In this document: positions 1 to 5,006 of the stretch, one piece after another
How positions within the stretch are numbered: position 1 is the stretch's first letter
Layout: each line of letters begins with the position of its first letter
Assembly (NCBI GenBank): GCA_041484845.1
Contig: JBGPIK010000393.1
Coordinates: 1 to 6,383 of the forward strand
DNA from: JBGPIK01 sp041484845
GTDB lineage: Bacteria > Desulfobacterota > Binatia > UBA9968
DNA length: 6,383 nucleotides
Direction: 5' to 3'
Notes under the pieces: generated by a model
What the model was told of the DNA's origin: nothing
The model's database searches: none
What the model saw: the letters and a program-made list of their open reading frames with translations, nothing else
Made by a program: the position numbers and the translations under genes

Positions 1-175
1 GATCGTGGGGCTGATTTTCGGCGGCGCAATCGTTGCGATTCCTTACGGCTTCGCGACCGAGCTTATGCCGGTCGCCAAGGCCCTTCCCCAGTTTATAAAC
101 GAGCTCATATTCCCGGTCGGCTGCTCCCTGGCGCTTTTTGCCGCCGACGTTATTGGAAAGCGAGTGGCGCAATAA
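1..175 (+). CDS. C-terminal fragment of an unidentified membrane protein (5' end outside window)
   Basis: The gene enters from the left edge and is read from base 2, giving 57 residues before TAA at 173-175. The fragment has a glycine- and isoleucine-rich hydrophobic stretch (IVGLIFGGAIVAIPYGF), a short amphipathic stretch, then a second hydrophobic segment (FPVGCSLALFAADVIG), and ends in a basic tail (KRVAQ). This pattern suggests two transmembrane helices near the C-terminus of an inner-membrane protein, perhaps a transporter or permease subunit. I do not recognise the family. The base-1 frame is also free of stops here, but its product is arginine-rich and unlike a protein, whereas this frame gives a coherent membrane segment. 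An ABC substrate-binding-protein tail follows directly, which fits a transport context but does not prove it. Confidence 0.55.
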   Translation, partial: IVGLIFGGAIVAIPYGFATELMPVAKALPQFINELIFPVGCSLALFAADVIGKRVAQ

Positions 176-180
176 AACCC

Positions 181-279
181 GCGGCCGCCAAACTGGAACC
201 GCGCCGATTCATCCGCGACGAATTTGTCAAAGAACTCGACGACAGCGGTTTCATCGACAACCTTTATCGGAACAAATGA
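181..279 (+). pseudogene. C-terminal remnant of an NMT1/TauA-type ABC transporter substrate-binding protein
   Basis: In the base-1 frame, positions 181-279 encode about 32 residues ending RRFIRDEFVKELDDSGFIDNLYRNK and TGA, here given as key elements: R-F-I-R-D, then F-V-K-E-L, then S-G-F-I-D-x-L-Y. From memory this matches the very C-terminus of NMT1/THI5-like (TauA/SsuA-like) periplasmic substrate-binding proteins common in soil Proteobacteria and Rokubacteria-like genomes. The body of such a protein (roughly 300 residues) is absent. Upstream DNA instead encodes the end of a membrane protein in another frame, stopping at 175, and there is no start codon or ribosome site for this piece. I read it as the scar of a deletion or rearrangement. 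The family call rests on a short stretch and is moderate. Confidence 0.45.
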
Positions 280-293
280 AGTTACGAGAAAAC

Positions 294-344
294 GTTCAAA
301 GTAGTCGCTCATTCGTCGGACGTTTGAACTTTGAACCTTTGAAC
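294..344. repeat. Clustered TTTGAAC direct and inverted repeats
   Basis: Three direct copies of TTTGAAC lie at 323-329, 330-336 and 338-344. The reverse complement GTTCAAA lies at 294-300. GTTCAAAGT (294-302) can pair with ACTTTGAAC (328-336) to form a 9-bp stem around a 25-nt loop. No T-run follows on either strand, so an intrinsic terminator is unlikely. It sits just after the transporter remnant and looks like an intergenic repeat element of the host genome. Confidence 0.7.
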
Positions 345-345
345 A

Positions 346-549
346 ACCCTCGTGCGCTGGATACTTAATCGTTGCAGACGCATAGTGGAACACTTTCACG
401 CTTCGAGAAGTCCCGAAACGTCGAAATGAGAGGAGCTGTATTTCTTTGATCGCGCGCTGCTCATCTTCTGAGCAAGAACTTAAATCTTTGCGCAATCAGA
501 TTAAACGCTGATTATTCTCATCACGAATTTCTTGATCCGGTATTTGCAC
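346..549 (-). pseudogene. Possible broken small protein gene with an in-frame TGA
   Basis: On the minus strand one frame runs from a possible GTG at 549 through 17 residues (VQIPDQEIRDENNQRLI), hits TGA at 498-496, and continues in the same frame from 495 as LRKDLSSCSEDEQRAIKEI and then a segment with FRRFGTSRSVKVFHY, fading into the TTTGAAC repeat near 346. The composition on both sides of the stop is charged and protein-like (IPDQEIRDEN; CSEDEQRAIKEI), which suggests a small cytosolic protein interrupted by one nonsense change. A GGAG lies only about 3 nt before the GTG, which is too close to be convincing. It lies downstream of the alpha-hydroxy-acid oxidase gene and on the same strand. 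I do not recognise the family; it may simply be non-coding spacer. Confidence 0.2.
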
Positions 550-586
550 ATTCTCCGGGGCGTCGTCCTCACCTTAATGACCAGAC

Positions 587-1660
587 TCATAGCAAGCGTC
601 CGCCAGGCATATGAGGGAATGCGCTCATCTCGTGGGTAGGTCCCATAGGCTGTACCTTGCACAGATGCTCGGGCTTGAGTTGATCGACTCGGGTTACGCC
701 GAGAAGTCCCATGCTCGTTGTGATCTCGCTTTCCAACAGTTCGAGCACGCGCACCAAACCGTCCTTACCCGCCGCGCCGAGTCCCCAGCCCTGAAGCTTT
801 CCGATGGCGACGGCCTTGGCGCCGAGGGCCAGCGCTTTGAGCACATCACTGCCGCGCACGATGCCGCCGTCCAAAACGATTTCCGCTTTGCCCGCCACCG
901 CCGCGACGATTTCCGGCAACATGTCGATGGTGCCCCGGCCATGATCGAGCTGCCGGCCGCCATGATTGGAAACATAGACCGCGCTCACTCCATGCTGAAC
1001 AGCCAAAGCTGCGTCTTCTGCGGTGGCCACGCCTTTCAGAATAAACGGCAGCCCGGCGATCTCCTTGATCACATGCATTGCTTCCCACGTGAGCGCCGCC
1101 CGGTGCTCGTAGCCCGTCATGCGCCGGCTCGGCGGCAGCCAACGATCCATCATCTGGCGCTCGCGCCGGCCGTAGTAAGCGGTATCGACGGTGAGGCAGA
1201 GCGCCTGATAGCCCGCGTTTTTTGCGCGCGCCAGCAGCGCCTCGACCCAGTACATATCGCCCTGGACATAGAGTTGGAAAATTTTTGCTTGCGGGCTTGC
1301 GGCCGCCGTCTCTTCGAGGCTCGGTTGCGTTACCGAGCTGACAAAATTCAAGGTGCCGAACTCGTGGGCGGCTTTGGCAACGGCGACGGCGCCCTCCGGT
1401 GCAATGATCTGCAGCGATCCGATGGGCGCCAGCATGACAGGGATGCGGAGCTTGTGACCAAGAAAAGTGCTCGAGGCATCGATGTGCGACACATCGACGA
1501 GAACGCGCGGTCGAAAACCGAGGCTGTCGAGCCCAAAGCGGTTTCGGCACATCGTCGTTTCAGACTCCGCGCCGCCCGTGAGGTAGTCCCAGACATTTTG
1601 ACTGAGATTGCGCCGCGCCTGCACAATGACCTCCTGGTTGCTAACGAAATCGACTGGCAT
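587..1660 (-). CDS. FMN-dependent alpha-hydroxy-acid oxidase/dehydrogenase (LldD/glycolate oxidase/mandelate dehydrogenase family)
   Basis: This 357-residue TIM-barrel flavoprotein is expected to oxidise an L-2-hydroxy acid to the 2-oxo acid, using FMN. The family signature SNHGGRQLD is present with the catalytic base His233 and substrate-binding Arg236. Other active-site residues in the order known from glycolate oxidase are Tyr26 (WDYLTGGAE), Tyr131 (FQLYV), Asp159 (LTVDT), Lys209 (ILKGV) and Arg269 (DGGIVRG). Length is normal for the family. The usual FMN-phosphate motif IGRP reads IGKL here (Lys288), followed by QGWGLG, which I recall from a subfamily of uncharacterised homologues. No signal peptide or membrane anchor is seen, so it is probably cytoplasmic. 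An in-frame extension to 1786 exists, but it reads through an AT-rich intergenic repeat. The ATG at 1660 has a strong GGGAGG site and is preferred. It is the distal gene of the UbiD-bicupin group, after a 298-nt gap, so it may have its own promoter. Substrate is unknown: mandelate, lactate, glycolate or another hydroxy acid are all possible. Confidence 0.93.
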   Translation of the reverse strand: MPVDFVSNQEVIVQARRNLSQNVWDYLTGGAESETTMCRNRFGLDSLGFRPRVLVDVSHIDASSTFLGHKLRIPVMLAPIGSLQIIAPEGAVAVAKAAHEFGTLNFVSSVTQPSLEETAAASPQAKIFQLYVQGDMYWVEALLARAKNAGYQALCLTVDTAYYGRRERQMMDRWLPPSRRMTGYEHRAALTWEAMHVIKEIAGLPFILKGVATAEDAALAVQHGVSAVYVSNHGGRQLDHGRGTIDMLPEIVAAVAGKAEIVLDGGIVRGSDVLKALALGAKAVAIGKLQGWGLGAAGKDGLVRVLELLESEITTSMGLLGVTRVDQLKPEHLCKVQPMGPTHEMSAFPHMPGGRLL

Positions 1661-1665
1661 AGTAG

Positions 1666-1671
1666 CCTCCC
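1666..1671 (-). promoter_or_regulatory. Ribosome binding site of the alpha-hydroxy-acid oxidase gene
   Basis: GGGAGG on the minus strand lies 5 nt upstream of the ATG at 1660. It decides the start in favour of MPVDFVSNQ over the in-frame extension beginning at 1786, whose extra residues come from the intergenic repeat. Confidence 0.85.
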
Positions 1672-1715
1672 TATTTTCTGTGATGTTGTCGCAAAAATTA
1701 TTGACTGACACGATG

Positions 1716-1880
1716 CAAATTCGAAGCACGAAATCCGAAATTCGAAACAAATCCGAATGAGGAAAATTCAAAATTCCAAGCGACAAACTTGAGTTCGCGT
1801 CCCGTTTTGGATTTTCGCGAATTTTGGATTTTTTTGCCTGCCCGTTTGTTTCGGATTTCGATATTCGGATTTTCGATTGT
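1716..1880. repeat. AT-rich imperfect inverted repeat between the bicupin and oxidase genes
   Basis: The left arm (about 1716-1779) is built from units such as CGAAATCCGAAATTCGAAAC. The right arm (about 1805-1880), read on the opposite strand, carries the matching ATCGAAATCCGAAACAAA and TCCAAAATTCG. The arms align with scattered mismatches and small gaps around a centre near 1790-1803. TTTTGGATTTT also occurs twice in direct orientation (1805-1815, 1823-1833). This fits a widespread class of degenerate intergenic repeats in environmental bacterial genomes whose six-frame translations give phenylalanine-rich nonsense such as FRISDF and NFGFRAS. It is far more AT-rich than the flanking genes. 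It occupies most of the 298-nt spacer; 1881-1958 holds nothing I recognise. Confidence 0.75.
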
Positions 1881-1958
1881 CGAACAGGGTCTAAGCGGCA
1901 ATATCAGCGCGCGGACGCATCATAACACTAGCCGGCGCAACAGCCGTGGCATGTCTCG

Positions 1959-3122
1959 CTACTCGGGCATGCGGAACTCGACTCCCGCTTCTCTGAGTGC
2001 TCGTTTGAACTCGGTGCGAACCCAGGGATCCTCCTGCGCATACGGGATGCTGCGTCCGCCTTCTTCCAGGTCGGCATTGTTCGAGACGATCTCATCTCCG
2101 GGCTTCCCCTTGACCCACCAGTAACCGCCGGCGATAGCCAACACCCGGAAGGGTTCGCTGCCGACACCGAAATGTTGGTGGAACCAATTGCCGCCGCCGG
2201 GTGCAGCGGTCACCATTCCGCCAGGTATGTAGTCCTGCCGTTTGACCAAGTGCCCCTTTCCGACTTCCCATGGACGCGTACCCAATTCCGTAGGCCAAGT
2301 GCACGTATACCCTTTTCCCTTAAGGCAGACGAGGACCGCGCCCGAAGCATGTGCGTGCGCCTTGGAATAGCGCCCGCTCTGGTGCTCGGCGATGAACGGG
2401 AGTTGCTGGCCACCTCCGCCGAAAAATTGGTTTCCCGCCATAAACGGTTCAAACCATTTGTAACCGGGGGAGCGGTGATTATCCACAGGCAGCTCACAAT
2501 TAACGATATCGGGAATCACGTTGCTGCGCAGCACAGCTCTCTCCGACATCGGGTGAGGTTCCAATTCGGTTTGCGGCGCGAAATAGTCGCGGCCGGCATC
2601 GTAGCGATCGGTAAAATCGAAGGAGTTTTCGAAGATGAAGCGGGTGTTGTTTATTATGTTCATCAAAGCCGGCGCCCCGGTTGCTGCGAGCACCAGCACC
2701 GGGCTCGATCCGGCGTTCACCAGCCGGTGCCAGCAGTTCACCGGCACTGAGAAAAGACTTCCGGGTTGCCATTCAAAGACCTGGCGCTGTGAGGCGCTCT
2801 CTTTCCATACCTCGGTCGAGCCCCGGCCTTCGACTACGTAGTAGATCTCCTCGTAGAGATGGCGCTCCGGCTTAAGCTCCGAGCGCGGCGGGATCTCGAC
2901 CACGTACATGCCCCAGACTCCTTCCGTGCCATCGAGTTGGATATAGGACCCTCGCCCTCCCAGGCGCGCCCAGGGCGACAGCGCAAGCTCGCGCACGTCA
3001 TACAACCCTATGCCGCGGATAACCGGAATCCCTTCCTCGTCCATAAAGCGCTCGTACGGAGTCGGCTTGCGCTTCCAGCGCACGCGCCCCGCTCGTTGCT
3101 GTTCGTTCGGCTGTTCGATCAT
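1959..3122 (-). CDS. Bicupin protein (cupin domain-containing; gentisate-dioxygenase-like architecture, function unknown)
   Basis: This is a 387-residue protein with two cupin barrels. Cupin 1 (about residues 65-150) has E86-x-H88-x3-E92 in motif 1 (PERHLYEE) and H132 plus N136 in motif 2 (CWHRLVN), so the usual first histidine of HxH is glutamate. Cupin 2 (about 243-330) has H256-A-H258 in motif 1 with Ala262 where the metal-binding glutamate usually lies, and H315-Q-H317 near motif 2. Two-barrel cupins of this size include gentisate and 1-hydroxy-2-naphthoate dioxygenases. Close homologues are, from memory, often labelled only 'cupin domain-containing' or 'ethanolamine ammonia lyase-activating protein', a label with no functional support here. 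It starts 65 nt after the UbiD-family stop and is probably co-transcribed. Two adjacent ATGs (3125 and 3122) are possible; 3122 gives better spacing from the ribosome site. A start at 3185 is in frame but lacks a ribosome site. A metal-dependent oxygenase or isomerase is plausible, unproven. Confidence 0.85.
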   Translation of the reverse strand: MIEQPNEQQRAGRVRWKRKPTPYERFMDEEGIPVIRGIGLYDVRELALSPWARLGGRGSYIQLDGTEGVWGMYVVEIPPRSELKPERHLYEEIYYVVEGRGSTEVWKESASQRQVFEWQPGSLFSVPVNCWHRLVNAGSSPVLVLAATGAPALMNIINNTRFIFENSFDFTDRYDAGRDYFAPQTELEPHPMSERAVLRSNVIPDIVNCELPVDNHRSPGYKWFEPFMAGNQFFGGGGQQLPFIAEHQSGRYSKAHAHASGAVLVCLKGKGYTCTWPTELGTRPWEVGKGHLVKRQDYIPGGMVTAAPGGGNWFHQHFGVGSEPFRVLAIAGGYWWVKGKPGDEIVSNNADLEEGGRSIPYAQEDPWVRTEFKRALREAGVEFRMPE

Positions 3123-3129
3123 CATAGCT

Positions 3130-3135
3130 CTCCTC
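3130..3135 (-). promoter_or_regulatory. Ribosome binding site of the bicupin gene
   Basis: GAGGAG on the minus strand lies 7 nt before the ATG at 3122 and 4 nt before the ATG at 3125. It excludes the in-frame start at 3185 and favours 3122 by spacing. Confidence 0.75.
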
Positions 3136-3157
3136 GAAAATCGTGCGTTCCCGTCAT

Positions 3158-3175
3158 CAGATGCAGTCCCATCTG
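3158..3175. repeat. Small perfect hairpin between the UbiD-family and bicupin genes
   Basis: CAGATG (3158-3163) and CATCTG (3170-3175) form a 6-bp stem with a 6-nt loop within the 65-nt gap. No T-run follows, so it is not a terminator. It might mark an mRNA processing or stability point, or be chance. Confidence 0.35.
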
Positions 3176-3187
3176 CTCGGCGCAAGC

Positions 3188-4618
3188 TCAGGAAATTCGG
3201 TCAAGCCCGTACTCCTTCCACCGCTTCTCCACTTCGATCACGTGTTCTGGGGGTGGAAAAGCGATCGGCGGAAAGGCGTGTTTGCGAGTCGCATCGATGC
3301 CCACTTTTGAGCCGAGCGCGCGGCGTTCATCGGAAACCGGACCTTCCACAGGCGCGGAAGGATCAAGCGGAACGCTCAACATATTGGATTCGATAAAAAT
3401 ATCGCGCGCGGGCTGAACGCGAAAGCTCATCGCCCAATCAACAGCGAACGAATTACGCACGTCGATGTCATCGTCCACCACCACGGTGAACTTGGCGAAG
3501 CGCGGCAGAACCGTCCAGGCCGCCCAGATCGCTTGTTTGGGCTGGCCTTCGTATTCTTTTTTCATCGAGATGACGAGATAGGCCGTGCTCGCGCCGGCGG
3601 TTTTGAAGTGCAAATCGGTGATCGGCAAGCCAAGATCATATTTGAGTTTCTTGTAAATCGGCACGCCGAAGCCGAAGCCGCGGATACAACTGCTTTCGCT
3701 CGGCGGCATCTGGCTCACGAAGGCTTGGAAAATAGGATCGCGACGAGTCGTCAAACAGTTTACATCGAAAACAAACGAAGCTCCTCCTTGGCTCATGTAG
3801 CCGGGATACTCGCCAAAGGGTCCTTCTTCTTCGCGGACTCCCGCGGGAATTTCCCCTTCCATGACGATTTCCGCGGTGGCCGGAACCTCGAGATCCGAAG
3901 TCTTGCAGCGAACGACTTCCACGGCTTCACCGCGCAGCCCTCCGGCAACCGCAAGCTCGTCCAAGCCGAACGGAACTTTGGACACCGAAGTGAGACCGAT
4001 CACCGGGTCCGCGCCGAGCACTACGGCGATGGGCGTCGCCTGGCCCTTCTTTTCATTTTTATCGATGATGCGCCGCAAATCCTGCAGGTTGTTACCAAAG
4101 TAGACTCCGGTCTTGCGCTTTCCCTTGAGCTGCATGCGATAGGTGCCCATATTGGTCGCGCCCGTTTCCGGGTCGCGGGCGATCACATAGGGCGAGGTAA
4201 AATAAGGCGCCGGATCGTGCGGCACAGTCCAGACGGGCACAGGCAAACGATAAAGGTCGACCTCGTCTCCCTGATAAGTCATCTCCTGACACGGACCGGA
4301 CTTGACGCACACGGGCGGTATCGGCTGTGATTGCGCGCGGCTCCAGCGCTGGAAAATTTCTTCGAAGTTGAGCTCGGTTTCCAGCGCGATCGCATAAACC
4401 TCCCGAGACGCTCCGAGTACGCCGGTTGCAACCGGAATCGAAAAGCCTTTGACATTTTCAAACAGCAGGGCGGGGCGGCGCTCGTCCGGTATTTTGCGAA
4501 AAACCAGCTTGGCGACAGCCGAGAGTTCCCAATCTTTGTCCACCTCTTTGCTGATGCGGAAGAGCTTTTGTTTTTGCTCTAAGACCTGCAGAAAATGTCG
4601 TAAATCTTTGTATGGCAT
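3188..4618 (-). CDS. UbiD-family (prenyl-FMN-dependent) decarboxylase
   Basis: This complete 476-residue protein belongs to the UbiD family of reversible (de)carboxylases, which act on aromatic, heteroaromatic or unsaturated acids with prenylated FMN made by UbiX; no UbiX is in the window. The family's Arg-Glu-Glu catalytic set is visible: Arg161 in TNMGTYRMQ, and Glu265 and Glu270 in EEEGPFGEYPGYM, five residues apart as in fungal Fdc1. Asn156 and Glu250 (ATAEIVMEG) are candidate Mn/prFMN-phosphate ligands. The histidine expected shortly after the catalytic arginine (His191 of Fdc1) appears to be Tyr173 (TGVYFG). Length is normal. The start at 4618 has GGGAG 8 nt upstream. It is the first gene of the minus-strand group and faces the MetE-like gene across a divergent control region. 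Substrate cannot be deduced. The neighbouring bicupin and hydroxy-acid oxidase point to aromatic acid metabolism rather than ubiquinone synthesis, since no ubi gene is nearby. Confidence 0.93.
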   Translation of the reverse strand: MPYKDLRHFLQVLEQKQKLFRISKEVDKDWELSAVAKLVFRKIPDERRPALLFENVKGFSIPVATGVLGASREVYAIALETELNFEEIFQRWSRAQSQPIPPVCVKSGPCQEMTYQGDEVDLYRLPVPVWTVPHDPAPYFTSPYVIARDPETGATNMGTYRMQLKGKRKTGVYFGNNLQDLRRIIDKNEKKGQATPIAVVLGADPVIGLTSVSKVPFGLDELAVAGGLRGEAVEVVRCKTSDLEVPATAEIVMEGEIPAGVREEEGPFGEYPGYMSQGGASFVFDVNCLTTRRDPIFQAFVSQMPPSESSCIRGFGFGVPIYKKLKYDLGLPITDLHFKTAGASTAYLVISMKKEYEGQPKQAIWAAWTVLPRFAKFTVVVDDDIDVRNSFAVDWAMSFRVQPARDIFIESNMLSVPLDPSAPVEGPVSDERRALGSKVGIDATRKHAFPPIAFPPPEHVIEVEKRWKEYGLDRIS

Positions 4619-4626
4619 ATCTTTAT

Positions 4627-4631
4627 CTCCC
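4627..4631 (-). promoter_or_regulatory. Ribosome binding site of the UbiD-family gene
   Basis: GGGAG on the minus strand, 8 nt upstream of the ATG at 4618, supports that start. Confidence 0.8.
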
Positions 4632-4696
4632 TAATGCTTAGGCCTAACGAAACTTCTGCGTGAATCCATGCTCCCTGCGAGGGTTCGAGTCTGCGT

Positions 4697-4771
4697 GGTG
4701 ATCACCGAGGCTATAGCCGTGCTGGGCACCCAATTTTCGTGACATGTTGATCACTGCACCCGTTGTGATCA
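4697..4771. promoter_or_regulatory. Candidate operator cluster: three TGATCA sites
   Basis: TGATCA occurs at 4699-4704 (inside a perfect 10-bp palindrome GGTGATCACC, 4697-4706), 4748-4753 and 4766-4771. Three copies of one 6-base palindrome within 73 bases of a divergent spacer is more than chance would usually give, and suggests a dimeric regulator of the UbiD-family gene. The regulator is not in the window and no family can be named. Confidence 0.25.
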
Positions 4772-4852
4772 ATTTGCCGCGAACGTACATGAGAATGGAA
4801 TGTGGCGCAACCGAAGAGTACATTTTGCCGGCAGCCCGGACTCCCCTCTTCT

Positions 4853-4876
4853 TCTCCCCCTTGGCCAAGGGGGAGA
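4853..4876. repeat. Perfect 24-bp palindrome
   Basis: TCTCCCCCTTGG (4853-4864) is followed immediately by its exact reverse complement CCAAGGGGGAGA (4865-4876). An outer pair, CCCCT at 4843-4847 and AGGGG at 4883-4887, extends it as an interrupted stem. Palindromes with a CCCTTGG/CCAAGGG core recur as dispersed intergenic elements in many environmental genomes. No T-run follows on either strand, so terminator function is unlikely. It lies upstream of both divergent genes. Confidence 0.8.
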
Positions 4877-4993
4877 TTGAGTAGGGGTTCTGGATTCGCG
4901 ATTGCGGCAGTGGACTATCCGTCAACGATCAAGTATGACCGATACGTCGACCGAAATACGGAGAGCCGTAGAGCAAAGTTGCACTGGAAACAA

Positions 4994-4998
4994 GGGAG
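4994..4998 (+). promoter_or_regulatory. Ribosome binding site of the MetE-like gene
   Basis: GGGAG lies 8 nt upstream of the in-frame ATG at 5007. It favours MKRSTERILV as the start over the open extensions to 4935 or 4902, and the THAGSLxRP motif near residue 11 then falls where it does in related proteins. An ATG at 5002 is out of frame and reads into a stop two codons later. Confidence 0.8.
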
Positions 4999-5006
4999 TT
5001 AATGAA

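Larger units (their letters stand above)
4619..5006. other. Divergent intergenic control region
   Basis: This 388-nt stretch separates the minus-strand UbiD-family gene from the plus-strand MetE-like gene and must hold the promoters of both, unless the MetE-like start lies further upstream. I could not pick convincing -35/-10 boxes. It contains three TGATCA sites (4699-4771), a perfect 24-bp palindrome (4853-4876), and both ribosome sites. A minus-strand open frame spans 4644-4925 but has no ribosome site at any start, runs through the palindrome, and is not recognisable as a protein. Confidence 0.6.

Noticed and set aside
611..1708. Long plus-strand open frame of 365 codons opposite the alpha-hydroxy-acid oxidase gene
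   Set aside because: It is antisense to a clearly conserved enzyme, its product is rich in Arg, His and Ala with no recognisable motif, and it has no convincing ribosome site. GC-biased codon use explains the lack of stops.
1661..1786. In-frame N-terminal extension of the alpha-hydroxy-acid oxidase
   Set aside because: The extra 42 residues derive from repeat sequence, while the ATG at 1660 has a GGGAGG site 5 nt upstream and gives the normal family length.
1698..1901. Minus-strand 67-codon open frame over the AT-rich repeat
   Set aside because: The Asn-, Phe- and Arg-rich product (NFGFRAS, NFEFSSFGF) is the typical spurious translation of this repeat class.
2172..2750. Plus-strand open frame of 192 codons opposite the bicupin gene
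   Set aside because: It is an antisense shadow of a conserved gene, with no ribosome site or domain signature.
3533..4330. Plus-strand open frame of 265 codons opposite the UbiD-family gene
   Set aside because: Its product has no motif and lies wholly within a conserved gene on the other strand.
4644..4925. Minus-strand open frame of 93 codons in the divergent spacer
   Set aside because: It starts with TTG, has no ribosome site there or at internal ATGs, runs through the 24-bp palindrome, and the product is not recognisable. A remnant of a small gene in 4644-4823 cannot be fully excluded.
4902..5006. In-frame N-terminal extension of the MetE-like protein
   Set aside because: The ATG at 5007 has a well-placed GGGAG, and the family motif THAGSLARP then lies near the N-terminus as expected.
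4619..5006. Possible SAM or cobalamin riboswitch ahead of the MetE-like gene
   Set aside because: I could not find the conserved core elements of either class, and there is no leader terminator or anti-terminator pair.
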